From Burkholderiales bacterium (GTDB taxonomy: Bacteria > Pseudomonadota > Gammaproteobacteria > Burkholderiales > Nitrosomonadaceae): 64,000 nt of DNA. Below, piece by piece: positions 27,092 through 36,363 of the stretch. The DNA is taken from assembly GCA_024235755.1 (NCBI GenBank), contig JACKLV010000002.1:203315-267314 (forward strand), written 5' to 3'. Positions within the stretch are counted from its first letter, which is position 1. Each line of letters begins with the position of its first letter. The translations under genes were made by a program, and so were the position numbers. The notes under the pieces are model-generated. The model worked only from the letters and a program-made list of their open reading frames with translations, was not told where the DNA came from and ran no database searches.

Positions 27092-28513
27092 TTAAAATGT
27101 CTTGCGAAGATTTGCGGGGGGAATCTGCATGGATTCCCGATATTTGGCAATTGTTCTGCGAGCAACGACAATTCCTTGTTGTTCCAGAATACCCGCTATT
27201 TTGTTGTCACTCAGCGGCTTCTTGGAATTCTCTTTCTGAATCAGTTGTTTGATCAAAGCTCGTATGGCCGTGGCTGAACAGGCGCCACCTGTCTCTGTGG
27301 TGACATGGCTGCCAAAAAAATATTTAAGTTCAAAAATACCGCGGGGTGTGTACATAAATTTCTGGGTTGTCACGCGTGAGACCGTCGATTCATGTAAACC
27401 AAGGGACTCTGCAATTTCGCGAAGGATAAGTGGTCTCATAGCGATTTCGCCATGTTCGAAAAATTGCTGTTGTTTTTCAACGATGGCATTGGACACCTTA
27501 AGAATGGTACGGGAGCGCTGCTGCAAATTTTTAATCAACCACTTGGCTTCATTTAATTGATTCGACAGACTTTTTGATGCCTCATCATTTCTTTGTTTGA
27601 GAATGTTGGCATAAAAATGATTAATGTTTAACCGTGGAAACGCGCTCACATTAAGGTTGGCAACCCAGGCGCCATTGACTTTGCTGACAATGATGTCGGG
27701 GATAATATAGCGAGCATTCGCTGAATTAAAATCAGAGCCCGGCCTGGGGTTTAGATTTAGAATCAGTTTTTGTACCGCGCGCAAGGTTTGATCATCACAT
27801 TTTAATAATTTTTTAATTAATGCGTAATCATGAGAAGCCAATATATCCAAGTATTGGGTTACAATCCGGACGGCCTGTCTTTTATGCACAGTATTTTCAG
27901 GCAAGCTTTGTAATTGCAATAGCAGGCATTCTTGTAAATTTCTTGCGCCAACTCCAGGCGGATCCAAATGTTGAAGTTGGGCAAGAGCCTGATTTAGATC
28001 TTCAATTTCAATGCCTAATTCGGCAGGTAGAATGGTCAATAATTCATCCAAATCCTGTGTTAAATAGCCATCGTCATTCAGACTATCGATCAACAGGCTG
28101 ATAATTTTTTTTCCCCGTTCAGATACCTGACTGAGCGACAATTGCTGTGTAAGATAATTTCTGAGTGTGGGTTGTTCGGCAGCTATTTGGGGTATTTCAT
28201 AGTCTTCATTTTGGGTGATATGTGATGTGCCGCCACTTTCAAACAAATCCATATCATGATCTAAATCGGTTTGCGTAGTATCATTTTCATTGAGAGCATT
28301 ATTATCGGATTGTTGATCGTTCTCAGGTTCTTCGGATTCAAAAGATTTGATGTTCCAGTTCTCATTTAATTCAAGCAGTGGATTTTCCTGAACTAATCGC
28401 TCTATTTCCTGATTTAATTCAAGGGTAGATAACTGCAGTAGCCTTATGGATTGCTGCAATTGTGGTGTGAGATTTAACTGTTGTGATAGTTTTAATTGGA
28501 GCGAAGGCTTCAT
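27092..28513 (-). CDS. rpoN: RNA polymerase sigma54 factor
   Basis: A 473-residue protein. Region I is glutamine- and leucine-rich (LKLSQQLNLTPQLQQSIRLL). An acidic region II follows at about 55-105. The core-binding and DNA-binding regions follow, and the RpoN box ARRTIAKYRE is near the C terminus. It recognises -24/-12 promoters and needs enhancer-binding activators. It is transcribed after the lpt genes and before hpf, ptsN and hprK. Confidence 0.97.
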   Translation of the reverse strand: MKPSLQLKLSQQLNLTPQLQQSIRLLQLSTLELNQEIERLVQENPLLELNENWNIKSFESEEPENDQQSDNNALNENDTTQTDLDHDMDLFESGGTSHITQNEDYEIPQIAAEQPTLRNYLTQQLSLSQVSERGKKIISLLIDSLNDDGYLTQDLDELLTILPAELGIEIEDLNQALAQLQHLDPPGVGARNLQECLLLQLQSLPENTVHKRQAVRIVTQYLDILASHDYALIKKLLKCDDQTLRAVQKLILNLNPRPGSDFNSANARYIIPDIIVSKVNGAWVANLNVSAFPRLNINHFYANILKQRNDEASKSLSNQLNEAKWLIKNLQQRSRTILKVSNAIVEKQQQFFEHGEIAMRPLILREIAESLGLHESTVSRVTTQKFMYTPRGIFELKYFFGSHVTTETGGACSATAIRALIKQLIQKENSKKPLSDNKIAGILEQQGIVVARRTIAKYRESMQIPPANLRKTF

Positions 28514-28567
28514 AATTCCAAGAAACAGATTGGTGTTGATTAGACTAAAAAGAATTTGATTGACTGC

Positions 28568-29290
28568 TCACAATTGAAAATGCTCACCCAAATAAACCTT
28601 CCGGACATGCTCATTATAAATGATTTCATCTGGCGTGCCTTGCGCCAATACTTTTCCATCATTGATGATATAGGCACGGTCACAAATGCCTAATGTCTCA
28701 CGGACATTGTGGTCGGTGATCAGAACGCCGATATCACGTTCTTTCAAGAAATTGATAACTTTCTGGATGTCCATAACAGCAATGGGATCAACTCCCGCGA
28801 ATGGTTCATCCAGTAAAATAAACCGGGGACGGGAAGCCAGTGCGCGTGCGATTTCCACCCGCCTACGCTCGCCACCGGATAGACTGACTGCAGTATTGTT
28901 ACGGATATGACTGATATGCAGGTCATGTAATAACGTATCCAGTTGTTGTTCTAGTTGATCACTGTCTAAGCGGCGTAATTCCAGAATGGCTAAAATGTTT
29001 TCTTCGACTGTGAGTCGTCTGAAAATGGAGGCTTCTTGAGGTAAATAACTCAGTCCCAAACGTGCTCTTTCATGCATTGGAAGCTGGGTCAAGCTGAGAT
29101 TATCCAGATAAATATCGCCGTGATCAAGCGACACCAACCCTACAATCATGTAAAAACAAGTTGTTTTTCCCGCACCATTGGGGCCTAACAAGCCAATTAC
29201 CTCTCCACTGTTTAGTGAAAAAGAAACATCATGAACCACTGTACGAGATTTGTAGCGTTTCTTTAAATTTTCGGCCTTTAATATACTCAT
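28568..29290 (-). CDS. lptB: LptB, ATPase of the LPS export system
   Basis: The 240-residue ABC ATPase has Walker A GPNGAGKTT, the signature LSGGERRRVEIARAL and Walker B FILLDEPFAGVDPIAV. With LptF/LptG it extracts LPS from the inner membrane. It lies 26 bases after lptA and 54 bases before rpoN, the common Lpt-rpoN linkage. Confidence 0.97.
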   Translation of the reverse strand: MSILKAENLKKRYKSRTVVHDVSFSLNSGEVIGLLGPNGAGKTTCFYMIVGLVSLDHGDIYLDNLSLTQLPMHERARLGLSYLPQEASIFRRLTVEENILAILELRRLDSDQLEQQLDTLLHDLHISHIRNNTAVSLSGGERRRVEIARALASRPRFILLDEPFAGVDPIAVMDIQKVINFLKERDIGVLITDHNVRETLGICDRAYIINDGKVLAQGTPDEIIYNEHVRKVYLGEHFQL

Positions 29291-29316
29291 GGACGCTTAT
29301 ACATTTTTATAAACGC

Positions 29317-29874
29317 TTATTCTAGATTGGATTCGGCGGATTTGTTTTTTGGCTGGATAATAATGCGTACACGATTATTAGCATCTGTGTTGGTGCTAGT
29401 TTCCTCGTTGCGTGCATAATTGCCGATGACTTGAAAAAACTCGCTATTCATGTTGTAGGAAATATAATCGCCATTGACTTCATCTTCTCCTCGTTTCAAG
29501 CGGGCTTGCTTGAATAATTCAATTTTGTCCGTTCTGTTATCATATTCGACACGCTGACTCCAACCTTCAACATATTCGTCTATTCCGTCTTGTTTTTGAC
29601 GAAAGCTAACTAGGTTGCCTGTGGCCGTAGCATGACGAAATCCATTAGTGTCTTCTTTTATCACCACCTTATCAGCGCTAATGCGTAGCGTACCCTGCGT
29701 CAGAATGACATTGCCGGTAAAGACACTGACACGTGTTGAATCTTTACGGTTAATGTCTTCTACAGTTGCGCGGTCGGCTTCAAGATGAATTGGCTTGTCA
29801 CGATCGGCGCGTTCAGCAAACACACTGAGGGATAATATTAAAAATAATGGAAAAAGAAAAAAGTGACGTTTCAT
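29317..29874 (-). CDS. lptA: LptA, periplasmic LPS-bridge protein
   Basis: A 185-residue protein with a signal peptide (MKRHFFLFPLFLILSLSVFA, cleavage probably before ERADRD) and the OstA-like domain (IHLEADRATVEDI, then FTGNVILTQGTLRISADKVVI). LptA oligomers link LptC to LptD across the periplasm. It is 11 bases after lptC and directly upstream of lptB. Confidence 0.94.
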   Translation of the reverse strand: MKRHFFLFPLFLILSLSVFAERADRDKPIHLEADRATVEDINRKDSTRVSVFTGNVILTQGTLRISADKVVIKEDTNGFRHATATGNLVSFRQKQDGIDEYVEGWSQRVEYDNRTDKIELFKQARLKRGEDEVNGDYISYNMNSEFFQVIGNYARNEETSTNTDANNRVRIIIQPKNKSAESNLE

Positions 29875-29885
29875 GAAAATTTGAG

Positions 29886-30449
29886 TTATCGATCAACCGC
29901 ACGAACGCGTGACAATAGTTCAATTGTGTTCGATTTATTATTAAATTCCAAGCCGGTCGCATTAATTGTCGTGTTAAGTCTTGTAATCATAACTTGTTGG
30001 TCTGTTTTGACAATCTCTTGATCCGGAATAAGATGAAGCGACTCCGTTTTAACTATGATTTTTTTGTCGTCTTGATCGGTTCCTCTGATAGCGTTTACAT
30101 TGCCGTTTAAGAAAATATTTTTACCATTTTCATGAATTTCAGCCTGATTTGCAGACACCCGGAATGGGGGGGTATCGGGTTTAAAGTACATGAAGTCGAC
30201 ATCATTGAGTTTGGTAAAATCTTGATTTATAAAGTGTGACATTTTCTTTGCATGAAAAACGTGCTGGATAGATTGTGCATATTCCACGCGTAATCCTGAA
30301 ATGTTTTCGGCAATGTAGTCAGGTTGTTGGTATAAATCGCTATCTGTGCTCGATGGCAGTGGTTCAGTCACATTATCGAACCATAATGCCAGAGCTGTTA
30401 AACCGAGCAATACGATAAAGGAAAAACTGAAGTTTAGACGCCGAAACAT
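29886..30449 (-). CDS. lptC: LptC, inner-membrane anchored LPS transport protein
   Basis: The 187-residue protein has a single N-terminal membrane helix (about 7-25, FSFIVLLGLTALALWF) followed by a periplasmic OstA-like fold (VSANQAEIHENGKNIFLNGNV). It receives LPS from LptBFG and passes it to LptA. kdsC, which usually precedes lptC, is not in this window, so transcription probably starts in the gap upstream. Confidence 0.92.
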   Translation of the reverse strand: MFRRLNFSFSFIVLLGLTALALWFDNVTEPLPSSTDSDLYQQPDYIAENISGLRVEYAQSIQHVFHAKKMSHFINQDFTKLNDVDFMYFKPDTPPFRVSANQAEIHENGKNIFLNGNVNAIRGTDQDDKKIIVKTESLHLIPDQEIVKTDQQVMITRLNTTINATGLEFNNKSNTIELLSRVRAVDR

Positions 30450-30839
30450 GAATGTAAATATGAAATGATATCGGTTGTCGTGAATTTTTCAGAAGATTCC
30501 AACGGTTAGCATGCAAGTTGAAATGGGCGGATTTTTATGGGTGAGTATTATTATTATCAAGTAAAACGAATCTGGTTAAAAATTATAGCAGAACTTTCCA
30601 TGGCAAAAGTATGTCATTATGACGATAAACGCTAATATATTCTCGGTTTTGCCCTGTATGTTGGGCGACTTCTTAAACAACTCGAACATGCTTGCATTCT
30701 ATGTGAACATGATGCGGCGTTGGTTTGAATTTGGAATAATGGCAGTTTATTAAAAAACGTTCAATCCTGAGGTGAAATTTCCTTTTTATATGTTAATGTA
30801 AATATTCTTATCAATTAATCAGAAAAAAGAAAATATTGT
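30450..30839. other. Divergent gap between lptC and nadA
   Basis: The 390 bases hold no supported gene. They must contain the promoters for the leftward lpt-rpoN operon and for nadA. The sequence is AT-rich, especially 30780-30839 just before nadA. I could not fix a promoter with confidence. Confidence 0.5.
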
Positions 30840-31937
30840 ATGCGGGCAGAAGCGATAGAATTTGAAAATTTTAATCACATGCAAGACGAAGCGTGCGCGC
30901 GGCGTATAAATGCAGCAAAGGAAGCTTTAGGCGAGCGGGTAGTGCTTTTATCACATCATTACCAACGTGCAGATGTTTATCGGCATGCAGATCTGACAGG
31001 CGACTCATTAAAATTAGCTTATCAGGCTGCGCAAACAGATGCGGATTACTTGGTATTTTGTGGTGTGCATTTTATGGCAGAAGTGGCCGATATTTTGTCC
31101 AGTGATGAACAAACGGTGATTTTGCCGGATATGGCTGCGGGATGTTCAATGGCAGATATGGCCAATCTGACAAAAGTTGAGCGTGCCTGGCGCGAACTTG
31201 CCGAAGTTCTCTTGCCCGACGAAACAGTAACGCCCGTTACTTATATAAATTCTGCTGCCGATCTGAAAGCTTTTTGCGGTGAGCATGGAGGTATCGTTTG
31301 TACTTCCAGTAATGCAGGTAAAATTCTTGAATGGTCCTTTCAACGGCGTGAAAAAGTTTTATTTTTCCCTGATCAGCACTTGGGCCGTTGGAGTGGTCAT
31401 CAGCTCGGCATACCGCTGGATGAGATGGTGGTGTGGGATTTTGATGAACCGATGGGTGGGTTGACGCCTGAACAGATCAAGCAAGCCAAGATATTGTTAT
31501 GGAAGGGACACTGCTCTGTGCACCAAATGTTTCAGCCGCAGCATATTCTCCGTTTCCGTAACCAGCATCCTGATGGTATAGTCATTTCCCATCCAGAATG
31601 CAGCTTTGAAGTATGCAGTGCTTCCGATTATGTTGGTTCAACCGAATACATTATCAAAACGATTGCCGCAGCTGAAGAGGGCACACGCTGGCTGGTAGGT
31701 ACGGAGTTAAACTTGGTCAGCAGAATTGCTGAAGAATTTAAATCACAGAATAAAATTGTGCAGTTTATGTCGCCACTGGTTTGTATGTGTTCGACCATGG
31801 CACGTATTGATCCGCAACATTTGGCTTGGGCGCTAGAGAATTTGGCCAATGGTACGGTCGTTAACCGTATTCAGGTGCCGGTAGCTGAAGCAGATCTGGC
31901 CAAACAAGCATTAAACCGTATGCTCGCCATCTCATAA
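30840..31937 (+). CDS. nadA: Quinolinate synthase
   Basis: A 365-residue [4Fe-4S] enzyme that condenses iminoaspartate with dihydroxyacetone phosphate in NAD synthesis. The three likely cluster ligands are C102 (AAGCSMADM), C254 (SHPECSFEV) and one cysteine of CMCSTM (315-320). Substrate-binding segments LSHHYQRADV, CTSSNAGK and GSTEYI are present. It is a client of the Fe-S machinery encoded nearby. No nadB or nadC neighbours it here. Confidence 0.96.
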   Translation: MRAEAIEFENFNHMQDEACARRINAAKEALGERVVLLSHHYQRADVYRHADLTGDSLKLAYQAAQTDADYLVFCGVHFMAEVADILSSDEQTVILPDMAAGCSMADMANLTKVERAWRELAEVLLPDETVTPVTYINSAADLKAFCGEHGGIVCTSSNAGKILEWSFQRREKVLFFPDQHLGRWSGHQLGIPLDEMVVWDFDEPMGGLTPEQIKQAKILLWKGHCSVHQMFQPQHILRFRNQHPDGIVISHPECSFEVCSASDYVGSTEYIIKTIAAAEEGTRWLVGTELNLVSRIAEEFKSQNKIVQFMSPLVCMCSTMARIDPQHLAWALENLANGTVVNRIQVPVAEADLAKQALNRMLAIS

Positions 31938-31957
31938 TTGGCGATATCAGCTACGGA

Positions 31958-31978
31958 TTATATCTATATCGGATATAA
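31958..31978 (+). terminator. Weak AT-rich hairpin after nadA
   Basis: TTATATC and GATATAA form seven-base arms around a seven-base loop, followed by a T-rich stretch. The stem is nearly all A-T, so termination is doubtful. Confidence 0.3.
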
Positions 31979-32008
31979 ATCGACTTTATATTATTTTGAA
32001 ACTGGCAC

Positions 32009-32719
32009 GTGATGATGAATAACGCTTTGTTTCCGATGCTCTCCCTGACCGAGGTGCGTGTATTGGGTGTATTGGTTGAAAAACAATACACGGTTCCAGA
32101 TACTTATCCGCTTACATTGAATACTTTGGTATCAGGTTGCAACCAGAAATCAAATCGATCGCCTGTGATGAGTGTTTCACAAACGGACGTCCTGGAAGCT
32201 ATTGAAAATTTAAAACAGATGTCTCTGGTTTCAGAGTCATGTGGCGGACGTGTGGTACGTTATGCGCATCATATAGAGCGAGAGCTGAAATTACCGAGGC
32301 AATCCATTGCATTGTTAGCAATGCTTATGCTGAGAGGGCCGCAAACGGGCGGAGAACTACGTATTCATTGTGAACGATTACATAAATTTGCTGATATTTC
32401 ATCGGTCGAGGCTTTTCTTGAAGAATTAACCGGGGAAAGTAAAGGCAGAAGTTGGGTGATTAAGCTACCACGCAAACCGGGTTCTCGGGAGAACCGATGG
32501 ATGCATTTACTTTCAGGAGTGCCGGAAAAAGACCAGCTTAACCAGCTATCAGTTATGGTTGGTACGAATACTGTTGCAATATACAACGAATTTGATGCAC
32601 TCAAATCAGAGGTCATTAGATTGCAGGCTGAAGTGGCCGAATTGCGCAAAGCTGTTGATTTTTTGCTAACTCAGCAAACAAATCAACCAGTAGTCCATGA
32701 AGATTATTCCAATAAATAA
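32009..32719 (+). CDS. YceH-like protein (DUF480)
   Basis: A 236-residue protein of the DUF480/YceH family. The characteristic start is LSLTEVRVLGVLVEKQYTVPDTYPLTLN, followed by GCNQKSNRSPVM. A second winged-helix unit follows (IALLAMLMLRGPQTGGELR), and a C-terminal coiled coil (RLQAEVAELRKAVDFLL). The family has tandem winged helices but no established function. Three ATG codons cluster at the start, so the first residue is uncertain by a few codons. Confidence 0.9.
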   Translation: MMMNNALFPMLSLTEVRVLGVLVEKQYTVPDTYPLTLNTLVSGCNQKSNRSPVMSVSQTDVLEAIENLKQMSLVSESCGGRVVRYAHHIERELKLPRQSIALLAMLMLRGPQTGGELRIHCERLHKFADISSVEAFLEELTGESKGRSWVIKLPRKPGSRENRWMHLLSGVPEKDQLNQLSVMVGTNTVAIYNEFDALKSEVIRLQAEVAELRKAVDFLLTQQTNQPVVHEDYSNK

Positions 32720-32797
32720 ACTTTAGCTAGTTATGATCAAGTGTCGAGCATAGATGCCACTCGCTTTGCATCGATCTTTTTTACACTGAAAAAACTG

Positions 32798-32818
32798 AAA
32801 CTGAAATTATTTCAGTTT
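32798..32818 (-). terminator. Intrinsic terminator of rpmB-rpmG with the rpmG stop codon in its loop
   Basis: Nine-base arms AAACTGAAA (32798-32806) and TTTCAGTTT (32810-32818) flank a three-base loop that is the TAA stop of rpmG (32807-32809). Reading leftward, a run of six T follows three bases later. The hairpin thus overlaps the last codons of the gene. It may also serve the convergent yceH gene. Confidence 0.6.
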
Positions 32819-32962
32819 TGTTTCTTTGTACTTGACGTGTTTACGTGCAACCGGATCGAATTTCGTGATTTCCAGTTTTTCAGGGTTAGCGCGCTTATTT
32901 TTTGTTGTTGTATAAAAATGCCCGGTGCCCGCTGAAGACTCGAGTTTGATTTTGTCACGCAT
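32807..32962 (-). CDS. rpmG: Ribosomal protein L33
   Basis: This short gene encodes 51 residues beginning MRDKIKLESSAGTGHFYTTT and ending HVKYKETKLK, which is the L33 family over its full length. It lacks the zinc cysteines of the C+ paralogue, so it is the zinc-independent form. It follows rpmB by 38 bases on the same strand, the normal rpmB-rpmG operon. An intrinsic terminator overlaps its stop codon. Confidence 0.95.
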   Translation of the reverse strand: MRDKIKLESSAGTGHFYTTTKNKRANPEKLEITKFDPVARKHVKYKETKLK

Positions 32963-33000
32963 GGATTGCTTCCTTATCTTGTAAAAAATTAGAACTCAGG

Positions 33001-33237
33001 TTAGATGTTCTTGCCCTGTGAGCGCATTTCAGCAACAACCACGTCAATTCCTTTTTTATCAATTGTGCGTAATGCAGCGTTCGTTAATCGCATGCTGATC
33101 CAGCGGTTCTCACTTTCCAGCCAAAATTTGCGTCTCTGTAAATTTGGCAAAAAACGCCTTTTGGTCTTGTTGTTAGCGTGAGACACATTATTACCGGTCA
33201 ATGGTTTTTTACCCGTAACTTCACACATTCGTGCCAT
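33001..33237 (-). CDS. rpmB: Ribosomal protein L28
   Basis: From ATG 33237 the protein is 78 residues and begins MARMCEVTGKKPLTGNNVSHANNKTKRRF, the standard L28 start and length. The frame continues four codons upstream to another ATG (33249), which would give an atypical extension. L28 is a component of the 50S subunit. It is the first gene of the rpmB-rpmG operon. Confidence 0.96.
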   Translation of the reverse strand: MARMCEVTGKKPLTGNNVSHANNKTKRRFLPNLQRRKFWLESENRWISMRLTNAALRTIDKKGIDVVVAEMRSQGKNI

Positions 33238-33381
33238 ATATTTGTACACCCAGAAATTTCAAAAACATGGATTATATCGCGATTCTTATTTTTTTCTCAA
33301 ATATATAATCAGAATCTGTTTTTCAGTGCTTTATGGAAAAGGCTTTTGCGATAGAAATATTATGTATGGTATCAGTATTTG

Positions 33382-34056
33382 TTAGATAAGATCATGTTCT
33401 GCAAATGACATTATTTCATTTTTACCTATGATAAAGTGGTCGAGTACCTTGATGTCAATTAAATCAAGAGCTTTTTTTAAAGTTTGCGTCAATGACTTGT
33501 CAGCTTGGCTTGGTTCGGCATTGCCTGACGGATGATTGTGGGCAAAAATAATAGCTGCAGCATTATGATATAAAGCGCGCTTAATGATTTCGCGTGGATA
33601 AACACAGGCTTGAGTCAATGTCCCGGTGAACAGCTCATCAGTTGCAATCATATGATGTTTTGCATCAAGAAAGATCGCCATAAAAATTTCGTGCTGTTTA
33701 TTGGCAAGACTTAAGTGCAAAAACTCCTTTACTTGTTGTGGTGTATTCATAACACATCCGCGTTCAAGCTTTTCACTCAGTGTGCGACGGGACATTTCAA
33801 GAATTGCTTGTAACTGTGTATATTTGGCAGTTCCTATACCTGGAAAATTGCAGAGAATTGTTTTGTCGGCTGAAAAAAGATTATTGAGGCTGCCAAAATG
33901 ATTTAACAAACTTCTTGCAAGTTCAACGGCGCTTTTGCCTGGCGTGCCTGTCCGCAGGAAAATTGCAAGTAATTCTGTATCCGATAGATTTTTTGCCCCC
34001 AGTCTGATGAGTTTTTCGCGCGGACGTTCCAGAATGGGCCAGTCGGTAATTGCCAT
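33382..34056 (-). CDS. radC: RadC family JAB/MPN protein
   Basis: A 224-residue protein with an N-terminal helix-hairpin-helix region (LIRLGAKNLSDTELLAIFLRTG, then FPGIGTAKYTQLQA). A C-terminal JAB1/MPN domain has the metal-site motif HNHPSGNAEPSQAD. RadC's molecular function is unresolved despite the historical link to DNA repair. The gene is divergent from coaBC, a frequent arrangement with dut further on. Confidence 0.93.
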   Translation of the reverse strand: MAITDWPILERPREKLIRLGAKNLSDTELLAIFLRTGTPGKSAVELARSLLNHFGSLNNLFSADKTILCNFPGIGTAKYTQLQAILEMSRRTLSEKLERGCVMNTPQQVKEFLHLSLANKQHEIFMAIFLDAKHHMIATDELFTGTLTQACVYPREIIKRALYHNAAAIIFAHNHPSGNAEPSQADKSLTQTLKKALDLIDIKVLDHFIIGKNEIMSFAEHDLI

Positions 34057-34179
34057 AGCTATAAGATGTTAATTTAATTTTTATTTGATACGGCAATGAA
34101 ATGAGTGCGATTGAGTTAAAATTTTGCAGTGCAGGTTGCATATGATTGGCATAATTAACGGTTCAGTTTTTTAACAATT

Positions 34180-35397
34180 ATGAATAAAAAATACGCTGAG
34201 TTTTCTTTATCTGGTAAACGCCTGTTGCTCGGGGTTACGGGCGGTGTGGCAGCGTATAAGGCTGCCGAACTCGCGCGACAGTTGACGCAGGCAGGATGTT
34301 CGGTAATAACCGTTATGACTGAATCGGCATGTCGTTTTGTCGGTCCCATAACTTTCCAGTCACTGACCGGCCAGCCTGTGTTTACGGATTTATGGAAAGC
34401 GGATAAAGCGAGTTCGATGATGCATATCGAGCTATCCAGAAATGTTGATTTGATACTGATTGCACCGGCAAGTGCTGATTTTATTGCAAAACTGGCATGT
34501 GGTTTGGCAAATGACTTGTTGGCAACCATTTGTGTGGCGCGTGATTGTCCATTGATGATTGCGCCAGCGATGAATCGAAAAATGTGGGAGCACCCGGCAA
34601 CACAACGAAATATCAATTGTTTGCAAAATGATGGCGTCATTATTGTCGGTCCTGAAAATGGAGAACAGGCATGCGGCGAAGTTGGCATGGGGCGCATGCT
34701 TGCAGTGGAAGCGTTATTTTTTGCTGTGCAGGGGAGGCTATCTGGCGGCTTGTTGCAAGGTAAAAGTGTTTTGATCACTGCCGGACCGACATATGAAGCG
34801 ATTGACGCTGTACGCGGCATTACAAATATCAGCTCCGGAAAAATGGGATATGCGCTTGCACAAGCTGCACTGGATGCTGGAGCGGCGGTGACGCTTATAA
34901 CTGGCCCCACGTGTTTAAGCACTCCTGTTGTCAATCAACTGGTAAAGGTGCTAAGTGCACGGGAAATGCTTGACGCAGTTGAAAAAGTGATGTCCAGGAA
35001 AAAACAGGATATTTTTATTAGCGTTGCAGCTGTGGCAGATTACCATGCAATTAGTGTCAGTCCGAAAAAAATCAAAAAAACGGATCAAAAGCTAATTCTG
35101 GAGCTGATGCCAAATCCGGATATACTGGCGCAAGTCGCGCACTTACCTGAGCCCCCATTCTGTGTCGGCTTTGCGGCGGAAACGGACAATCTGGAAAAAA
35201 ATGCGGCGCGCAAACGGAAGCAGAAAAAACTGCCTTTGTTGGTGGCTAATTGGGCGCAGGAAACTATGGGTTCTGATGAGGCCGCGCTGATTTTATTTGA
35301 TGATGCCGGTAAGCATGTTCTTGAAAAGGCCTCAAAGCAAATACAGTCGCGTCGGTTGATCGAGCATATTGTGCAATTATATGAACATGAACGGTAG
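34180..35397 (+). CDS. coaBC: Bifunctional phosphopantothenoylcysteine decarboxylase/synthetase
   Basis: A 405-residue protein. The N-terminal half is the FMN-dependent CoaC decarboxylase (LLGVTGGVAAYKAAELARQL, APAMNRKMWEHPA). The C-terminal half is the CoaB synthetase (VLITAGPTYEAIDAVRGITNISSGKMG, AVADY). Together they convert 4'-phosphopantothenate to 4'-phosphopantetheine in CoA synthesis. It is followed after 27 bases by dut. Confidence 0.96.
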   Translation: MNKKYAEFSLSGKRLLLGVTGGVAAYKAAELARQLTQAGCSVITVMTESACRFVGPITFQSLTGQPVFTDLWKADKASSMMHIELSRNVDLILIAPASADFIAKLACGLANDLLATICVARDCPLMIAPAMNRKMWEHPATQRNINCLQNDGVIIVGPENGEQACGEVGMGRMLAVEALFFAVQGRLSGGLLQGKSVLITAGPTYEAIDAVRGITNISSGKMGYALAQAALDAGAAVTLITGPTCLSTPVVNQLVKVLSAREMLDAVEKVMSRKKQDIFISVAAVADYHAISVSPKKIKKTDQKLILELMPNPDILAQVAHLPEPPFCVGFAAETDNLEKNAARKRKQKKLPLLVANWAQETMGSDEAALILFDDAGKHVLEKASKQIQSRRLIEHIVQLYEHER

Positions 35398-35424
35398 CAA
35401 CATAACTAAAAGATTGAACATTAT

Positions 35425-35874
35425 ATGACGCAAATAGATGTAAAAATTCTCGATAAGCGCCTGCATGAATACCTGCCGTCATACGCCACGCCGGGTTCGG
35501 CCGGGCTTGACTTGCGCGCATGCATTGACCGGACTGAGACAATACAGGCTGGGCAAACCATTCTGGTACCAACAGGTATAGCAATTCATATTGCTGATCC
35601 TGGTCTGGCAGCCATGGTTTTGCCGCGCTCGGGCCTTGGACACAAGCATGGCATTGTGTTAGGAAATCTTGTCGGACTTATTGACTCGGATTATCAGGGA
35701 CAAATTTTTGTGTCCTGTTGGAATCGGGGACAAGCTTCATTTGAATTAAGCCCGATGGAGCGTATTGCACAGTTAGTAGTTTTGCCCGTCGTGCAAGTCG
35801 GTTTTAATGTGGTTGAAGAATTCGACATCAGCCAGCGCGGGGAAAATGGATTTGGCAGTACGGGAAAGCATTGA
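35425..35874 (+). CDS. dut: dUTP diphosphatase
   Basis: A 149-residue trimeric dUTPase. Motif 1 (TPGSAGLDLRACID), motif 2 (PRSGLG), motif 3 (GLIDSDYQG), motif 4 (RIAQLVVLP) and motif 5 (RGENGFGSTGKH) are all present in order. It removes dUTP and supplies dUMP for thymidylate synthesis. The 3' end is close to the start of the DUF192 gene, suggesting co-transcription. Confidence 0.97.
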   Translation: MTQIDVKILDKRLHEYLPSYATPGSAGLDLRACIDRTETIQAGQTILVPTGIAIHIADPGLAAMVLPRSGLGHKHGIVLGNLVGLIDSDYQGQIFVSCWNRGQASFELSPMERIAQLVVLPVVQVGFNVVEEFDISQRGENGFGSTGKH

Positions 35875-35876
35875 AT

Positions 35877-36326
35877 ATGCGTTCGATAATGTTTGTCAGT
35901 TTTTTCTGTGCGCTGCTGATAATGTCTGGTGTGGTATCGGCCACCGATTTGCAACGGATTTCATTGAATATATCCGGTTATACTCTGTCAGCAGAGGTTG
36001 CAAATACGCATGCTTCCAGAGCGCAAGGGTTGATGTTCCGAAAGTCGCTGGGTGAAAATGCAGGCATGCTATTTGTATTTCCAAGAAATGCATATTATGG
36101 GATGTGGATGAAAAACACCACGATACCGCTCAGTGTTGCCTTTATCGATGAAAAGGGATCGATTATCAATATTGCTGACATGCAGCCTCAAACACTTTTT
36201 GTTCACTATTCGGCTGGGCTTGCAAAATATGCGTTGGAAATGCACGTCGGCTGGTTTTCACACAGAAAAATAAATGCGGGAGACCGGGTTACTGGACTAG
36301 AGCAGGCTTCGATTGCGGCAGACTGA
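35877..36326 (+). CDS. DUF192 secreted protein
   Basis: Starting at ATG 35877 the protein is 149 residues with a signal peptide (SIMFVSFFCALLIMSGVVSA) and a DUF192 domain. The domain segments are GLMFRKSLGENAGMLFVFP, GMWMKNTTIPLSVAFID and ALEMHVGWF. A TTG at 35871, two codons upstream and overlapping the dut stop, is an alternative start. DUF192 proteins are small periplasmic or extracytoplasmic proteins of unknown role. Confidence 0.88.
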   Translation: MRSIMFVSFFCALLIMSGVVSATDLQRISLNISGYTLSAEVANTHASRAQGLMFRKSLGENAGMLFVFPRNAYYGMWMKNTTIPLSVAFIDEKGSIINIADMQPQTLFVHYSAGLAKYALEMHVGWFSHRKINAGDRVTGLEQASIAAD

Positions 36327-36363
36327 AATATATGTGTAAACCCATGTCGATTAAAAATAAAGA

